Assembly: GCA_034927505.1 (NCBI GenBank)
Contig: JAYFPY010000002.1
Span: 1 to 64,000 of the forward strand
Reading direction: 5' to 3'
Length of the DNA: 64,000 bases
Origin: RUG100 sp034927505
GTDB taxonomy: Bacteria > Bacillota > Clostridia > Peptostreptococcales > Anaerovoracaceae
The notes beneath the pieces were generated by a model, which was not told the origin of the DNA, did no database searches, and was given only the letters and a program-made list of their open reading frames with translations. Made by a program: the position numbers and the translations under genes. This document shows positions 25,975 through 34,547 of this stretch, in pieces. How positions within the stretch are numbered: position 1 is the first letter of the stretch; each line of letters begins with the position of its first letter.

Positions 25975-26396
25975 CAGTTCTCAGTCGCTTTCTTGAACAC
26001 CATCGTCATATCGGTGGACAGATCCTCGGAATCCTCTTTGGGATATACGATCTCCATCTCTCCGTCATCATTGATGGTACAGTCCAGCTTGGCACTGCCG
26101 TCATCTATTACATATTTGCCGTCGCTGCCGGTCCATTTTCCATTTGGATCAACGTCTTTGCCAAGACCTGTGAATTCAATGGTCCCGTCATCTTTGAAAA
26201 TGACCTGAGGCGTATCGCTGAGTCCTGCCGATTCAATATATTTCTCGGCTGTGACCGTCGAAGCTCCGGTTGCTATCGATGAAAGCTCCCAGCTTCCTGT
26301 CACCTGGTCGTCCTTTGTGCTCGCACTGCCACAGGCTGTAAATACAGTGCATACAAGCATCAGAGAAATGATCAGACAAACAAAACTCTTTTTCAT
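25974..26396 (-). CDS. Small lipoprotein of unknown function
   Basis: The 140-residue product has a lipoprotein signal (KKSFVCLIISLML, then TACGSAS, lipidated Cys near residue 22). The mature part resembles small lipocalin-like lipoproteins with a GSWEL start and repeated strands (VIFKDDGTIEFTG, GKWTGSDGKYVI). Such proteins are common in Clostridia and uncharacterised. The start follows CAGGAG. It overlaps the LysR gene by one base and is probably co-transcribed with it. Confidence 0.8.
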   Translation of the reverse strand: MKKSFVCLIISLMLVCTVFTACGSASTKDDQVTGSWELSSIATGASTVTAEKYIESAGLSDTPQVIFKDDGTIEFTGLGKDVDPNGKWTGSDGKYVIDDGSAKLDCTINDDGEMEIVYPKEDSEDLSTDMTMVFKKATEN

Positions 26397-26445
26397 AGTT
26401 AAAACTCCTGTTGATAATAAAAATTTGCCTGTGTATAACGTTGTT

Positions 26446-26874
26446 TTATTTCAAAGCAGCCAGGTAGCCCTGCATTATCAGGACCGCCGCCTGCTTGTCT
26501 ATAACTGTTTTTCTTTTACTGCGGCTGACATCCGCAGCGATGAGTACCTTTTCCGCCTGTTTCGTAGTGAGCCGTTCGTCCTGATACACGACAGGGATAT
26601 CTCCCATTCCTGTGCTCTTCATCTTGTTTCGAAGCATAGCCGTGAAATCGTATACTTTTTCTGTCTGAGGGCTGTCCGTTCCGTCCAGTCTCTTCGGCAG
26701 GCCGACTACCACTGTGTCACAGTCGTATTCTTTGATGTAGTCCATTACCTTGCCCGCATCTTTTCTGATGCCGACCCGTTCTATAGTCGTGATCCCCTGA
26801 GCAGTTATCCCCAGCTCGTCGCTCACAGCTACTCCTATGGTTTTGTCTCCTACATCCAGTGCGATTTTTCTCAT
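26446..26874 (-). CDS. ruvX: Putative pre-16S rRNA nuclease / Holliday junction resolvase
   Basis: The 142-residue protein has the RNase-H-like YqgF/RuvX fold: ALDVGDKTIGVAVSD at the start, VVGLPKRLDG in the middle, and YQDERLTT near the end, which supply the acidic active-site residues. The family matures 16S rRNA ends and has been proposed as a resolvase. It follows ireB, but a terminator lies between them, so it may depend on readthrough. Confidence 0.94.
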   Translation of the reverse strand: MRKIALDVGDKTIGVAVSDELGITAQGITTIERVGIRKDAGKVMDYIKEYDCDTVVVGLPKRLDGTDSPQTEKVYDFTAMLRNKMKSTGMGDIPVVYQDERLTTKQAEKVLIAADVSRSKRKTVIDKQAAVLIMQGYLAALK

Positions 26875-26889
26875 CTGTTTCCTTTATCT

Positions 26890-26920
26890 AAAAAGATACG
26901 GGCCGAAAAAGCCCGGTATC
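26890..26920 (-). terminator. Terminator between ireB and ruvX
   Basis: Arms GATACGGGC (26895-26903) and GCCCGGTATC (26911-26920) pair with one bulged base and are followed on the minus strand by TTTTT. It starts 2 bp beyond the ireB stop and should end most alaS-ireB transcripts. Confidence 0.75.
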
Positions 26921-26922
26921 CC

Positions 26923-27174
26923 TTATTTGTTCAAATAACTTTTGACCAGTTCTTCTGTAAGGTCATCTCTGTCTATCTGTCTTATGATGTTCCTTGCATT
27001 GTTGTGGCTGGTGATATACGAAGGGTCACCCGACAATAAGTATCCCACTATCTGATCGACCGCATTATATCCCCGCTCGTCCAACGAAGCATACACTTCA
27101 GTAAGGATCTCCTTCGGTGTCTTCTGTTCTCCTTTAGCTGCGTTATCGAACATCAGCGTATTTTTGTTATCCAT
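26923..27174 (-). CDS. ireB: IreB family regulatory phosphoprotein (UPF0297)
   Basis: The 83-residue protein matches the IreB/YrzL family along its whole length (DERGYNAVDQIVGYLLSGDPSYITSH written in parts: GYNAVDQIVGYLLSGD, YITSHNNAR). In Enterococcus IreB is phosphorylated by the Ser/Thr kinase IreK and tunes cephalosporin tolerance. The alaS-ireB-ruvX order is standard in Firmicutes. The start follows AAAGGAGG. Confidence 0.95.
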   Translation of the reverse strand: MDNKNTLMFDNAAKGEQKTPKEILTEVYASLDERGYNAVDQIVGYLLSGDPSYITSHNNARNIIRQIDRDDLTEELVKSYLNK

Positions 27175-27223
27175 TTGTGACCTCCTTTCATACTATTTAT
27201 ATTATAATATGTTTTTCGATTTA

Positions 27224-29842
27224 TTACAACAGTTTTTCTGCGACTTTGAACGCTTCATTTACCTTTGAAGGATCTTTTCCGCCGGCCTGAGCCATATCGG
27301 CTTTTCCGCCGCCGCCGCCTCCGGCTGCTGCTGCGATCTCTTTTATCATCTTACCCGCATGGTATCCTTTTGAAACCACATCATCGGTAAGAGACACAAG
27401 GAAAGTGATCTTGTCGCCTTTTTGCGCTGCCAGCACCATGGCAACATTGCTGTGTTTCGATTTGACTTCATCCGACAGTGTCCTGAGATCGTTTATATCA
27501 AGATCCTTGAACAGTCTGGTCACCAGTCTGACTCCATTGACTTCGCGGGCATCCGCAAGAAGCTTGTCTGAAACAGTGTCCTTGGCCTTTTTCCTAAAGC
27601 CTTCCAGTTCTTTGCCTGTTTCTTTGTTTTCCCTCAGCAGGTCGGATATCCTGTCGATCAGCTGACTGCGCTTCGCCTTCAGCACAGATCCCGCTCTCTC
27701 GATCAGCGCATCATATTTGTTCATGCGTTCCAGGATGGATCTTCCTGTGATCGCCTCTATCCTTCTGACTCCGCTGGCTATGCCGCTTTCGGAAAGTATT
27801 TTGAAAGCTCCGATCTGTCCGGTATTTGATACATGCATCCCGCCGCACAGTTCTTTGCTGTAGTCGCCTATAGTGACAACACGGACTGTGTCTCCGTATT
27901 TATCTGTGAACAGCCCGGTAGCTCCGCTCTTTACCGCTTCTTTCAGCGGCATCTCCTCAGTCGTAACAGGGATGAAATGATAGATCTTGTCGTTCACCAT
28001 GTTTTCCACATCCTGCAGCTGTTCAGCCGTCATTGCTTCGTAATGATTGAAATCGAATCTGAGCAGCCTGCTGTCCACCGAAGAGCCTGCCTGAGAAACA
28101 TGTTCTCCCAGGACCTCCCGCAGCGCTTTGTGCAGCATATGGGTAGCCGTATGATTACGTGCCGAATTGTTTCTTTCCACTTCTCCAACAAGACTGTTCA
28201 CACTGCTTCCTGCAGTGCACACGCCTTTGCGGACGATCACATGATGAGCCGTCACATCGCGGAATTTCTCCGTCGAAAGGACTTCGGCCGTAAAATCGTC
28301 GTTGTATATCATTCCCGTATCGCCGGCCTGTCCTCCGCTTTTGGCGTAGAACGGCGTCCTGTCCAGGATGATCCTTCCTTCTTCACCGTCTTCGATCTTT
28401 TCCAGCGGTTTCTGATCCCAGAACAGAGCCTGTATGATCCCGGTATCCGTAACCTTTTCATATCCTGTGAACTCAGTCTCCCCGTCAAACAGATAGTTGA
28501 TAGCGCTGTCCTTCCATGCGGCGTCTGTCTTGGCCGCCTCTGTCTTGCCTCTGGTCTTCTGTTCTTCCATGCAGTCTTCAAAGCCTGCTCTGTCTATTTT
28601 GAAACCGTCATCGGCCAGTATCTCTTCTGTTATATCTATAGGAAATCCGTAGGTGTCGTGAAGCTTGAAAGCTCTGTCTCCGCCCAGTACGGTCTTCCCG
28701 TTTTTCTTCATATCGCTGATGAATTCCAATATCATCTCCATGCCCTGATCCAGAGTTTGATCGAACTGGTTTTCCTCGGCCGTAATGATCTTGCCGATGA
28801 AGACTCTCTGCTTTTCCAGCTCCGGATAAGCCCCGCCGCTCACATCGATGACCGTATTGACTATTCCCGAAAGGAATCCGCGGGAAGCTCCCAGCTTTCT
28901 CCCGTGTCTTATGGCGCGCCTGATCAGTCTTCTCAGGACATAGCCTCTTCCTTCATTTCCCGGGGTTATCATGTCGCTGATCATAAACGTGGCCGCACGC
29001 ACATGATCTGTCACTATCCTCAGGGAAACATCGTTTTCGCCCCGGCCGTCCAGGTATTCGCAGCCGGTCGCTTTCTCCGTCGCTTTTACCACTGCCGCGA
29101 TAGTGTCCACGTCGAAGATGGAATCTACGCCCTGCATTATACATGCAAGACGTTCCAGCCCCATGCCTGTGTCTATGTTTTTCTGCGCCAGCTCGGTGTA
29201 GTTGCCGTGGCCGTCATTGTTGAACTGCGTGAACACATGGTTCCAGAATTCCACATAACGGTCGCAGTCGCATCCCGGTCTGCAGTTTGGATCGTCGCAT
29301 CCATACTGCTCTCCCCTGTCGTAATATATTTCGGAACACGGACCGCATGGACCTGCTCCTATCTCCCAGTAATTGTCTTCCTTGCCCAGACGGACGATTT
29401 TTTCCTCCGGAAATCCGATATCGTTTTTCCAGATATCATAAGCTTCATCGTCTTCCTCATATACCGTTACCCATAGTTTGTCCGTATGCATGTGTAGAAC
29501 TTCAGTGAGGAATTCCCATCCCCATTCTATACTTTCTTTTTTGAAATAATCGCCGAAAGAGAAACTGCCCAGCATCTCAAAGAAAGTGCCGTGTCTGGAA
29601 GTTATCCCCACGTTTTCGATGTCCGCGGTCCTTATACACTTCTGACAGGTAGTCATCCTTTTTGCCGGCGGTTCTTCCTGTCCTGCAAAATATGGCTTCA
29701 TCGGCGCCATTCCCGAATTTATTATGAGAAGGCTCTTGTCGCTCTGCGGTATCAGAGGAAAGCTGCCTCTTTTATAATGACCTTTACTTTCGTAAAAATC
29801 CTGAAATAATTCTCGTATTTTATTCAAACCCAGTTTTTCCAT
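27224..29842 (-). CDS. alaS: Alanine-tRNA ligase
   Basis: The 872-residue enzyme charges tRNA-Ala. It starts LGLNKIRELFQDFYESKGH, with class II motif 2 around SRHGTFFEMLGSFSFGDYF. The editing domain carries the HTATHMLH and CGGMHV zinc motifs, and the C-terminal domain ends in a Gly-rich AAAGGGGGGKADMAQAGG segment. The open frame extends 104 codons further upstream, but that part is antisense to the next gene and has no homology; GGAGGAACC before 29842 fixes the start. A promoter lies at 29877-29905. There is no room for a T-box. Confidence 0.97.
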   Translation of the reverse strand: MEKLGLNKIRELFQDFYESKGHYKRGSFPLIPQSDKSLLIINSGMAPMKPYFAGQEEPPAKRMTTCQKCIRTADIENVGITSRHGTFFEMLGSFSFGDYFKKESIEWGWEFLTEVLHMHTDKLWVTVYEEDDEAYDIWKNDIGFPEEKIVRLGKEDNYWEIGAGPCGPCSEIYYDRGEQYGCDDPNCRPGCDCDRYVEFWNHVFTQFNNDGHGNYTELAQKNIDTGMGLERLACIMQGVDSIFDVDTIAAVVKATEKATGCEYLDGRGENDVSLRIVTDHVRAATFMISDMITPGNEGRGYVLRRLIRRAIRHGRKLGASRGFLSGIVNTVIDVSGGAYPELEKQRVFIGKIITAEENQFDQTLDQGMEMILEFISDMKKNGKTVLGGDRAFKLHDTYGFPIDITEEILADDGFKIDRAGFEDCMEEQKTRGKTEAAKTDAAWKDSAINYLFDGETEFTGYEKVTDTGIIQALFWDQKPLEKIEDGEEGRIILDRTPFYAKSGGQAGDTGMIYNDDFTAEVLSTEKFRDVTAHHVIVRKGVCTAGSSVNSLVGEVERNNSARNHTATHMLHKALREVLGEHVSQAGSSVDSRLLRFDFNHYEAMTAEQLQDVENMVNDKIYHFIPVTTEEMPLKEAVKSGATGLFTDKYGDTVRVVTIGDYSKELCGGMHVSNTGQIGAFKILSESGIASGVRRIEAITGRSILERMNKYDALIERAGSVLKAKRSQLIDRISDLLRENKETGKELEGFRKKAKDTVSDKLLADAREVNGVRLVTRLFKDLDINDLRTLSDEVKSKHSNVAMVLAAQKGDKITFLVSLTDDVVSKGYHAGKMIKEIAAAAGGGGGGKADMAQAGGKDPSKVNEAFKVAEKLL

Positions 29843-29876
29843 TGGTTCCTCCGTATAAATAGTAATCAACTTGATT

Positions 29877-29905
29877 ATTCTATCATTTTTAAATAGTACA
29901 AGCAA
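29877..29905 (-). promoter_or_regulatory. alaS promoter
   Basis: On the minus strand TTGCTT (29900-29905) and TAGAAT (29877-29882) are spaced by 17 bp, about 35 bp before the alaS start. The same 129-bp gap must hold the divergent promoter of the aldo/keto reductase gene, for which TATACT near 29930 is a possible -10. Confidence 0.6.
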
Positions 29906-29971
29906 GGCATTTACGTATATGGTATACTTTCTGATATAGTTTAAAAAGAAAAACAAAGAGGTGATCATAAA

Positions 29972-30928
29972 ATGGAATACAGAGAACTGGGCAATACGGG
30001 AATAAAGGTTTCTTCCATAGGTTTCGGCGTCATGACTGTGGGAAACACACAACTGAACCTTTCCATAGAAGAAAGCGCCGAACTGATACGCTACGCCATG
30101 TCCCGGGGAATGAATTTCCTCGATACAGCGCAGTACTACGAGACATATCCTCACATCCGCGCCGCCCTTTCAGACGGGAAATACGATCCGGTCATAGCCA
30201 GCAAAAGTCTGGATCTCGGAGAAAAGGAAATGGAGTACGCCATTGAACAGGCCCGACGGGAAATGGACCGTGACGTGATAGATATCTTCCTGCTCCACGA
30301 AGTCCGCGTCCACGGTGACTTTGAAGACCGTGCCGGCGCCTGGGAAACTCTCCAAAAAGCGAAAGCAGATGGAAAAGTAAAGGCGATAGGCGTATCCACT
30401 CACCATATCGATGTGGCTGAGCAAATGATCGATGTGCCGGAATGCGATATTGTTTTTCCTCTGATCAATAAATTCGGGCTGGGGATCCGCCTTGGCGACG
30501 GCATGGGTACTCCCGACAGAATGGCTGCTGCAATAGAAAAACTGTCTCTTGCCGGCGAAGGCGTCTTTGCCATGAAGGCCTTCGGAGGCGGGAATCTTAC
30601 CACTAATTACATGGAATGTCTGGATTACGTTTCCGGACTGCCCGGAGTTGACAGCATCATGATGGGCTTCGGCAAAAAAGAAGAAGTCGACGATGCAGTG
30701 AATTATGCGGAAGGCAGACTGCCGAAAGATTTTCAGCCGAATGTGGGACACAAAAAGATCCACATCGATCCCGGCGACTGCGAAGGATGCGGAGCATGCA
30801 TAGTCCGCTGCCCAAATCACGCCATTTTCAGAAACGACCGGGGAACAGCAGAGGTGGATCATTCTATCTGTCTTACCTGCGGATACTGCGCTCCGGTTTG
30901 TCCGGTGCGGGCCATCATCATGTACTGA
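29972..30928 (+). CDS. Aldo/keto reductase with C-terminal 2[4Fe-4S] ferredoxin domain
   Basis: The 318-residue protein has an aldo/keto reductase barrel (MEYRELGNTGIKVSSIGFG, NFLDTAQYYETY, FLLHEV) and, at about residues 270-318, two cluster motifs (CEGCGACIVRCPNH, CLTCGYCAPVCPV). The fusion lets the enzyme exchange electrons with Fe-S carriers instead of only NAD(P)H. This group is common in strict anaerobes, and its substrates are mostly unknown. It starts after AAAGAGGTG and is a single gene with a strong terminator, divergent from alaS. Confidence 0.93.
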   Translation: MEYRELGNTGIKVSSIGFGVMTVGNTQLNLSIEESAELIRYAMSRGMNFLDTAQYYETYPHIRAALSDGKYDPVIASKSLDLGEKEMEYAIEQARREMDRDVIDIFLLHEVRVHGDFEDRAGAWETLQKAKADGKVKAIGVSTHHIDVAEQMIDVPECDIVFPLINKFGLGIRLGDGMGTPDRMAAAIEKLSLAGEGVFAMKAFGGGNLTTNYMECLDYVSGLPGVDSIMMGFGKKEEVDDAVNYAEGRLPKDFQPNVGHKKIHIDPGDCEGCGACIVRCPNHAIFRNDRGTAEVDHSICLTCGYCAPVCPVRAIIMY

Positions 30929-30946
30929 TCATGCGAACCCTACCCA

Positions 30947-30980
30947 AGCCCTGGATCTTCATGGTTCAGGGCTCTTTTTT
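30947..30980 (+). terminator. Terminator of the aldo/keto reductase gene
   Basis: Perfect arms AGCCCTG (30947-30953) and CAGGGCT (30967-30973) with a 13-nt loop are followed by CTTTTTT, 18 bp beyond the stop. Confidence 0.92.
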
Positions 30981-31254
30981 GCTGCTTCGATTTTCTGCTT
31001 CAATTCCAAAATATTGAACCTTCATTGTGTTTTTCTTTAATAGATCCAAATGCCGCAATGCTTGTGCCGTTACCCCTAAATTTGTTTTAAAAGACGGCTC
31101 TGCGCCTTTACGGTTTTCTTAAATTTTTGACAAGAAAATCTATGTCCACCGTCCTGATGTTTGCCTCATACTCAGGAAGCACTCCCGATTCCATATACAA
31201 AAACTCTGACCATGAACCTATTAGAACAATGTGTTCAAGACAAGCATCATAACT
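30966..31254 (-). pseudogene. Decayed GSU2403/AbiEii-like nucleotidyltransferase
   Basis: Two conceptual fragments on the minus strand belong to one family. The 5' piece (31108-31254) reads DACLEHIVLIGSWSEFLYM and then NIRTVDIDFLVKNLRKP, with the GS and DxD signature of the nucleotidyltransferase fold, before a stop. The 3' piece (30966-31091), in another frame, reads LGVTAQALRHLDLLKKNT. A large internal part is missing between them. In intact relatives this protein is about 300 residues. The remnant overlaps the terminator of the aldo/keto reductase gene. Confidence 0.7.
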
Positions 31255-31426
31255 CTATCTCCTCTTTGATATCACTTTGTTAATCTTTTTTTGTTCTGTG
31301 ATAAGCTCCTTGATCTGTTCTTACAATTCTTTTCTGTGTTTTATCAACAGTCTGTATGAATCCACTTTGCTCTGTTTTATATATTCTATCATGTTCTTCA
31401 TTAAGAACATTATCTAATACAGTCAC
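31255..31426 (-). pseudogene. Decayed coiled-coil partner gene of the nucleotidyltransferase
   Basis: A GTG at 31426 with a strong AAGGAGGG site opens VTVLDNVLNEEHD. The frame then shifts by one: the natural continuation (IEYIKQSKVDSYRLLIKHRK, then EQIKELITEQKKINKVISKR) is found in the +1 frame with one internal stop. The unshifted frame ends after 48 residues without sense. The restored product would be a small helical protein of about 57 residues directly upstream of the nucleotidyltransferase remnant, looking like a two-gene cassette. Confidence 0.6.
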
Positions 31427-31436
31427 GACGCCCTCC

Positions 31437-31476
31437 TTAACCTACATTTGTCAATAATTGCTCATATGTAGGTTAA
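31437..31476. repeat. Perfect 11-bp inverted repeat after mnmA
   Basis: TTAACCTACAT (31437-31447) and ATGTAGGTTAA (31466-31476) are perfect inverted copies with 18 bp between, starting 2 bp beyond the mnmA stop and ending at the ribosome site of the decayed coiled-coil gene. It could be an mnmA terminator (weak T tract), an operator of the cassette, or an element end. Confidence 0.6.
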
Positions 31477-31478
31477 CG

Positions 31479-32540
31479 TCAAAATTCTAAGATGAAACCG
31501 CCGCCCAGCACCTTGTCGCCGAGATAATACACGAGGGTCTGTCCGGGAGTCGCAGCTCTGAGAGGAGCATCGAAGACTACCCGGACTTTTTTTCCGTCGC
31601 TGTAGATCCGTCCGGGAGCCGGCTTTGCCGCATACCGGATCTTTGCCGTGATCTTCTCGCCGTCAAGGCCCGGAGGGAGACGGTCGTCGCCTGTCATGAT
31701 AAAGAAATTCGAAGAAGCCCAGACTTCCGTCTTCATCAGATCTTCGTTGGAACCCAGCACCACTCGATTTGTTTTTCCGTCTATCTCAGTTACAAACATA
31801 GGCTTTCCAAAAGTGACCCCAAGGCCTTTTCGCTGACCTACGGTATACCTTATTATTCCTTTGTGTCCGCCTATCCTGTTTCCGTTCATGTCCACAAAAT
31901 CCCCCGGCTTTTCCGGGACGCCGTTTCTGACAAGCCAGCCGACATAATCATCATCATCGATAAAGCAGATCTCCTGGCTGTCCTTTGCTTCTGCATTGTC
32001 AAGGCCCGCATCTCTGGCGGTTTCTCTTACAGATCCCTTGTCTTCGGCTTCGCCCAGCGGGAATATGATCCTTTCAACTACACTTTTATCCAGACGGCAC
32101 AGCATGTATGACTGATCTTTTTTCAGGCTGGCGCCCTGTCTTATGAACCATGAGTCCAGGTCGTCATCATATACTGTACGGGCGTAGTGACCGGTGGCAA
32201 TATAGAAAGCCCCCTGCCGGTCCGCTTCTTCAATGAAAGTTTTGAATTTCACCAGAGGATTGCATACGATGCATGGATTGGGAGTCCTGCCGATACTGTA
32301 CTCTTTTTTGAAATCCGAAACTACATTTTTCGCAAATTCCTCCGCCACGTTTTTATATACGAATTCTATCCCCAGCTGCTGCGCTGCATGCTCTGCCGTC
32401 CGTTTTCCGTCGGCGTTGCCCTCAGGATCGATATCAAAATAGAGCCCTACAACAGTAAGGCCCTTATTTTTCAGATATACAGCTGCCGCGGCACTGTCAA
32501 CGCCGCCGCTCAGTCCAAGGATGACTTTGTTCCTGTCCAC
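31479..32540 (-). CDS. mnmA: tRNA-specific 2-thiouridylase
   Basis: The 353-residue enzyme thiolates U34 of tRNA wobble positions. It opens with the PP-loop VILGLSGGVDSAAAA, carries the catalytic Cys in GRTPNPCIVCN and its partner Cys in DSQEICFIDD, and ends with the usual beta-barrel domain. I use the GTG at 32540 after AGAGGAAC; an ATG-started frame at 32648 overlaps nifU. The position directly after nifS-nifU fits the need for persulfide sulfur. Confidence 0.95.
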   Translation of the reverse strand: MDRNKVILGLSGGVDSAAAAVYLKNKGLTVVGLYFDIDPEGNADGKRTAEHAAQQLGIEFVYKNVAEEFAKNVVSDFKKEYSIGRTPNPCIVCNPLVKFKTFIEEADRQGAFYIATGHYARTVYDDDLDSWFIRQGASLKKDQSYMLCRLDKSVVERIIFPLGEAEDKGSVRETARDAGLDNAEAKDSQEICFIDDDDYVGWLVRNGVPEKPGDFVDMNGNRIGGHKGIIRYTVGQRKGLGVTFGKPMFVTEIDGKTNRVVLGSNEDLMKTEVWASSNFFIMTGDDRLPPGLDGEKITAKIRYAAKPAPGRIYSDGKKVRVVFDAPLRAATPGQTLVYYLGDKVLGGGFILEF

Positions 32541-32550
32541 TGCTGTTCCT

Positions 32551-33000
32551 CTATTCTTCCTCTTCGACGCCGTGATCGTCCTCGTCCGCATCCGGATCGA
32601 AACCTTCAAGGCCCTTATAATGCTTTCCTGCTTTCTGTGCATAATCATAGATCGCCGATTTTATTGCGTGATCTGCAAGAACGCTGCAGTGTATCTTCAC
32701 TGACGGAAGTCCTCCCAGTTCATCGATGATCTGTTTGTTGGTCACTTCCAGAGCTTCTTCCACTGTCATTCCTATTATCATGTCAGTTGCAACGGATGAA
32801 CTGGCGATAGCGCTGCCGCATCCGAAAGTCTTGAATTTTGCATCTGTGATCTTGTCGTTGTCGTCTACTTTAATTGATATCTTCATCATGTCTCCGCAGA
32901 CAGGGCTTCCGTAAGTTCCCTCTCCGTCGGCGTTTTCCAGTTCTCCCACATTGTGAGGATGGAGGAAATGGTCCATCACTTTATCATTATACATTCCCAT
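32551..33000 (-). CDS. nifU: Fe-S cluster scaffold protein, NifU/IscU type
   Basis: The 149-residue scaffold begins YNDKVMDHFLHPHNVGELEN and has the three cluster Cys in CGDMM, FGCGSAIASSS and KIHCSVLAD, with the Asp that stabilises cluster transfer in the first motif. It receives sulfur from the NifS desulfurase encoded 6 bp upstream and delivers clusters to the many Fe-S enzymes in this window. The acidic tail (EDDHGVEEEE) is an extension. Confidence 0.95.
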   Translation of the reverse strand: MGMYNDKVMDHFLHPHNVGELENADGEGTYGSPVCGDMMKISIKVDDNDKITDAKFKTFGCGSAIASSSVATDMIIGMTVEEALEVTNKQIIDELGGLPSVKIHCSVLADHAIKSAIYDYAQKAGKHYKGLEGFDPDADEDDHGVEEEE

Positions 33001-33006
33001 TGTATA

Positions 33007-34176
33007 TTACCAGCCTTTCTTTTCATCCACTGATGATATGGAACGAAGTCTTTCAACAACTTCCTTCAGCGCATCAACAGTGTAGTCCAAATCTTCTTTT
33101 GTAGTGAAATCTCCTATTGTGAATCTTATGGTTCCGTGTATCATCTCGACAGGTATGCCCAGCGCCGCCAGAACATGGCTCGGTACCAGACTTGCGCTGC
33201 TGCAGGCAGATCCTGTTGATACATATATGCCCTTCTGATTTAGAAGGAGCAGTATTGCTTCACCTTCGATATATTCAAATGTTATGTTTGCATTCCCCGG
33301 GTGTCTATGTTCCATGGTGCCGTTGACAAATGTATTGCTGATCTCCGATGTCACCCGCTTTATGAAATAGTCTCTCAGTCCGCTTACCCGTTTTACATGT
33401 TCGTCAAAATTCTCTTCTGCCAGCTGAGCGGCTTTCCCGAATCCCACGATGCCCGGCAGATTCTCCGTGCCGGCTCTCCTCTTGGATTCCTGTGCTCCGC
33501 CGTGGAGATAATTGCTGATCTTCGTACCCTTCTTTATGTACAGAGCGCCTATGCCTTTCGGTCCGTATATCTTGTGCCCCGACATTGACATGAGATCCAC
33601 TCCCAGGTCTTTCACGTCGCAGTTTACATTTCCCAGCGCCTGTACGGCGTCTGTGTGAAATGTGATCCCGTGTTTATGAGCTATTTCAGCCAGTTTTTTT
33701 ATCGGCTCCACTGTGCCCACTTCATTGTTGACATACATTATAGAAATCAGCACTGTTTTGTCTGTGATGGCAGCTTCCAGATCAGCAGGATCCACAAGAC
33801 CGTCTTTGTCCACCGGCAGATATGTTACATCCATGCCGTGTTTCTGCATATAATTGCCGCTGTGTATTATTGCGTGATGCTCGATTATAGTTGTGATCAC
33901 ATGATTGCCCTTTTCTCTCAGCGCATCTGTAACGCCGAACAGGGACCAGTTGTCTGCCTCTGTACCGCATGAAGTGAAGAACACTTCCTTCGGATCCGCA
34001 TTTATCAGGCTTGCCAGTCTCTGCCTTGAAACTGCTATTGCCTCTTTGGAATCCGCCGCTATATCATACAAGCTGGATGGATTGCCGAAATGCTCTGTAA
34101 AATAGGGCATCATTGCATCCAATACTTCTTTTTTTACCGGTGTAGTAGCCGAATAATCCAAATATACTTCTTTCAT
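33007..34176 (-). CDS. nifS: Cysteine desulfurase
   Basis: The 389-residue PLP enzyme removes sulfur from cysteine as an enzyme-bound persulfide. It starts VYLDYSATTPVKKEVLDAM, binds PLP at the Lys of MSGHKIYGPKG, and has the active Cys in STGSACSSAS. It leads the nifS-nifU-mnmA operon. The ATG follows CAAGGGAGAG, and an IscR-like dyad lies about 40 bp upstream. Confidence 0.96.
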   Translation of the reverse strand: MKEVYLDYSATTPVKKEVLDAMMPYFTEHFGNPSSLYDIAADSKEAIAVSRQRLASLINADPKEVFFTSCGTEADNWSLFGVTDALREKGNHVITTIIEHHAIIHSGNYMQKHGMDVTYLPVDKDGLVDPADLEAAITDKTVLISIMYVNNEVGTVEPIKKLAEIAHKHGITFHTDAVQALGNVNCDVKDLGVDLMSMSGHKIYGPKGIGALYIKKGTKISNYLHGGAQESKRRAGTENLPGIVGFGKAAQLAEENFDEHVKRVSGLRDYFIKRVTSEISNTFVNGTMEHRHPGNANITFEYIEGEAILLLLNQKGIYVSTGSACSSASLVPSHVLAALGIPVEMIHGTIRFTIGDFTTKEDLDYTVDALKEVVERLRSISSVDEKKGW

Positions 34177-34217
34177 TTTCTTTGTCTCTCCCTTGATTTA
34201 TTAACTCTGAAACGGAT

Positions 34218-34239
34218 ATACCACTAAAATAGTAGGATT
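34218..34239 (-). promoter_or_regulatory. IscR/Rrf2-like dyad upstream of nifS
   Basis: ATACCACTAAAATAGTAGGAT forms a dyad (ATACCACTA / TAGTAGGAT, 7 of 9 positions symmetrical, AAA centre) that resembles the type 1 IscR pattern of CC, ACT, A/T-rich centre, AGT, GG. A possible -10 TATATC overlaps its upstream edge. No Rrf2-family gene is in the window. Confidence 0.5.
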
Positions 34240-34252
34240 AAACGCTTCAGGA

Positions 34253-34480
34253 TCATTTCCCGTTATTTTTTTCTCGTTCATAAGCAGCCCGCTCCTCAGG
34301 AGTAAGATCCTCTATGAATCTGACGTTTTTCAGTCTTTCGCGCACATTGCTCTTGACTGAATCAACGTACTCTTTTCTCAGCAGTTCTCTTTCAAGGTCC
34401 TCTTCGCCTGTAAGCCCCTCCGGAGTCTTTGCCTTGGCTGCCAGTTCATTTATTCTCGCTATTTTTTCCTTTGTGATCAT
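34253..34480 (-). CDS. DUF896 family protein (YnzC-like)
   Basis: The 75-residue protein matches DUF896 from end to end: MITKEKIARINELAAKAKT, GLTGEEDLERELLRKEY and the ending around FIEDLTPEE. These small helical proteins are widespread in Firmicutes and include Bacillus YnzC, linked to the SOS operon; no activity is known. The start follows AAGGAG. It stands alone between the adhesin and nifS. Confidence 0.93.
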   Translation of the reverse strand: MITKEKIARINELAAKAKTPEGLTGEEDLERELLRKEYVDSVKSNVRERLKNVRFIEDLTPEERAAYEREKNNGK

Positions 34481-34547
34481 AAAATCATTCTCCTTGCAAC
34501 AAAATAATATTATACATTATATACTGCCTACTCGTCAATTTTTCCGG

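Noticed and set aside
27833..29476. 547-codon open frame antisense to alaS
   Set aside because: A shadow frame: its residues mirror alaS codon structure, there is no ribosome site and no recognisable domain. Similar long shadows lie opposite telA (13804-14655) and the transferase gene (53710-54747).
29843..29971. T-box riboswitch before alaS
   Set aside because: The gap to the divergent gene is only 129 bp and holds a recognisable promoter 35 bp from the start codon, which leaves no room.
29843..30154. N-terminal extension of the alaS reading frame by 104 codons
   Set aside because: It is antisense to the aldo/keto reductase gene, has no AlaRS homology, and a GGAGGAAC site before 29842 marks the true start. 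A HDAETYG string shared with the ABC linker is chance.
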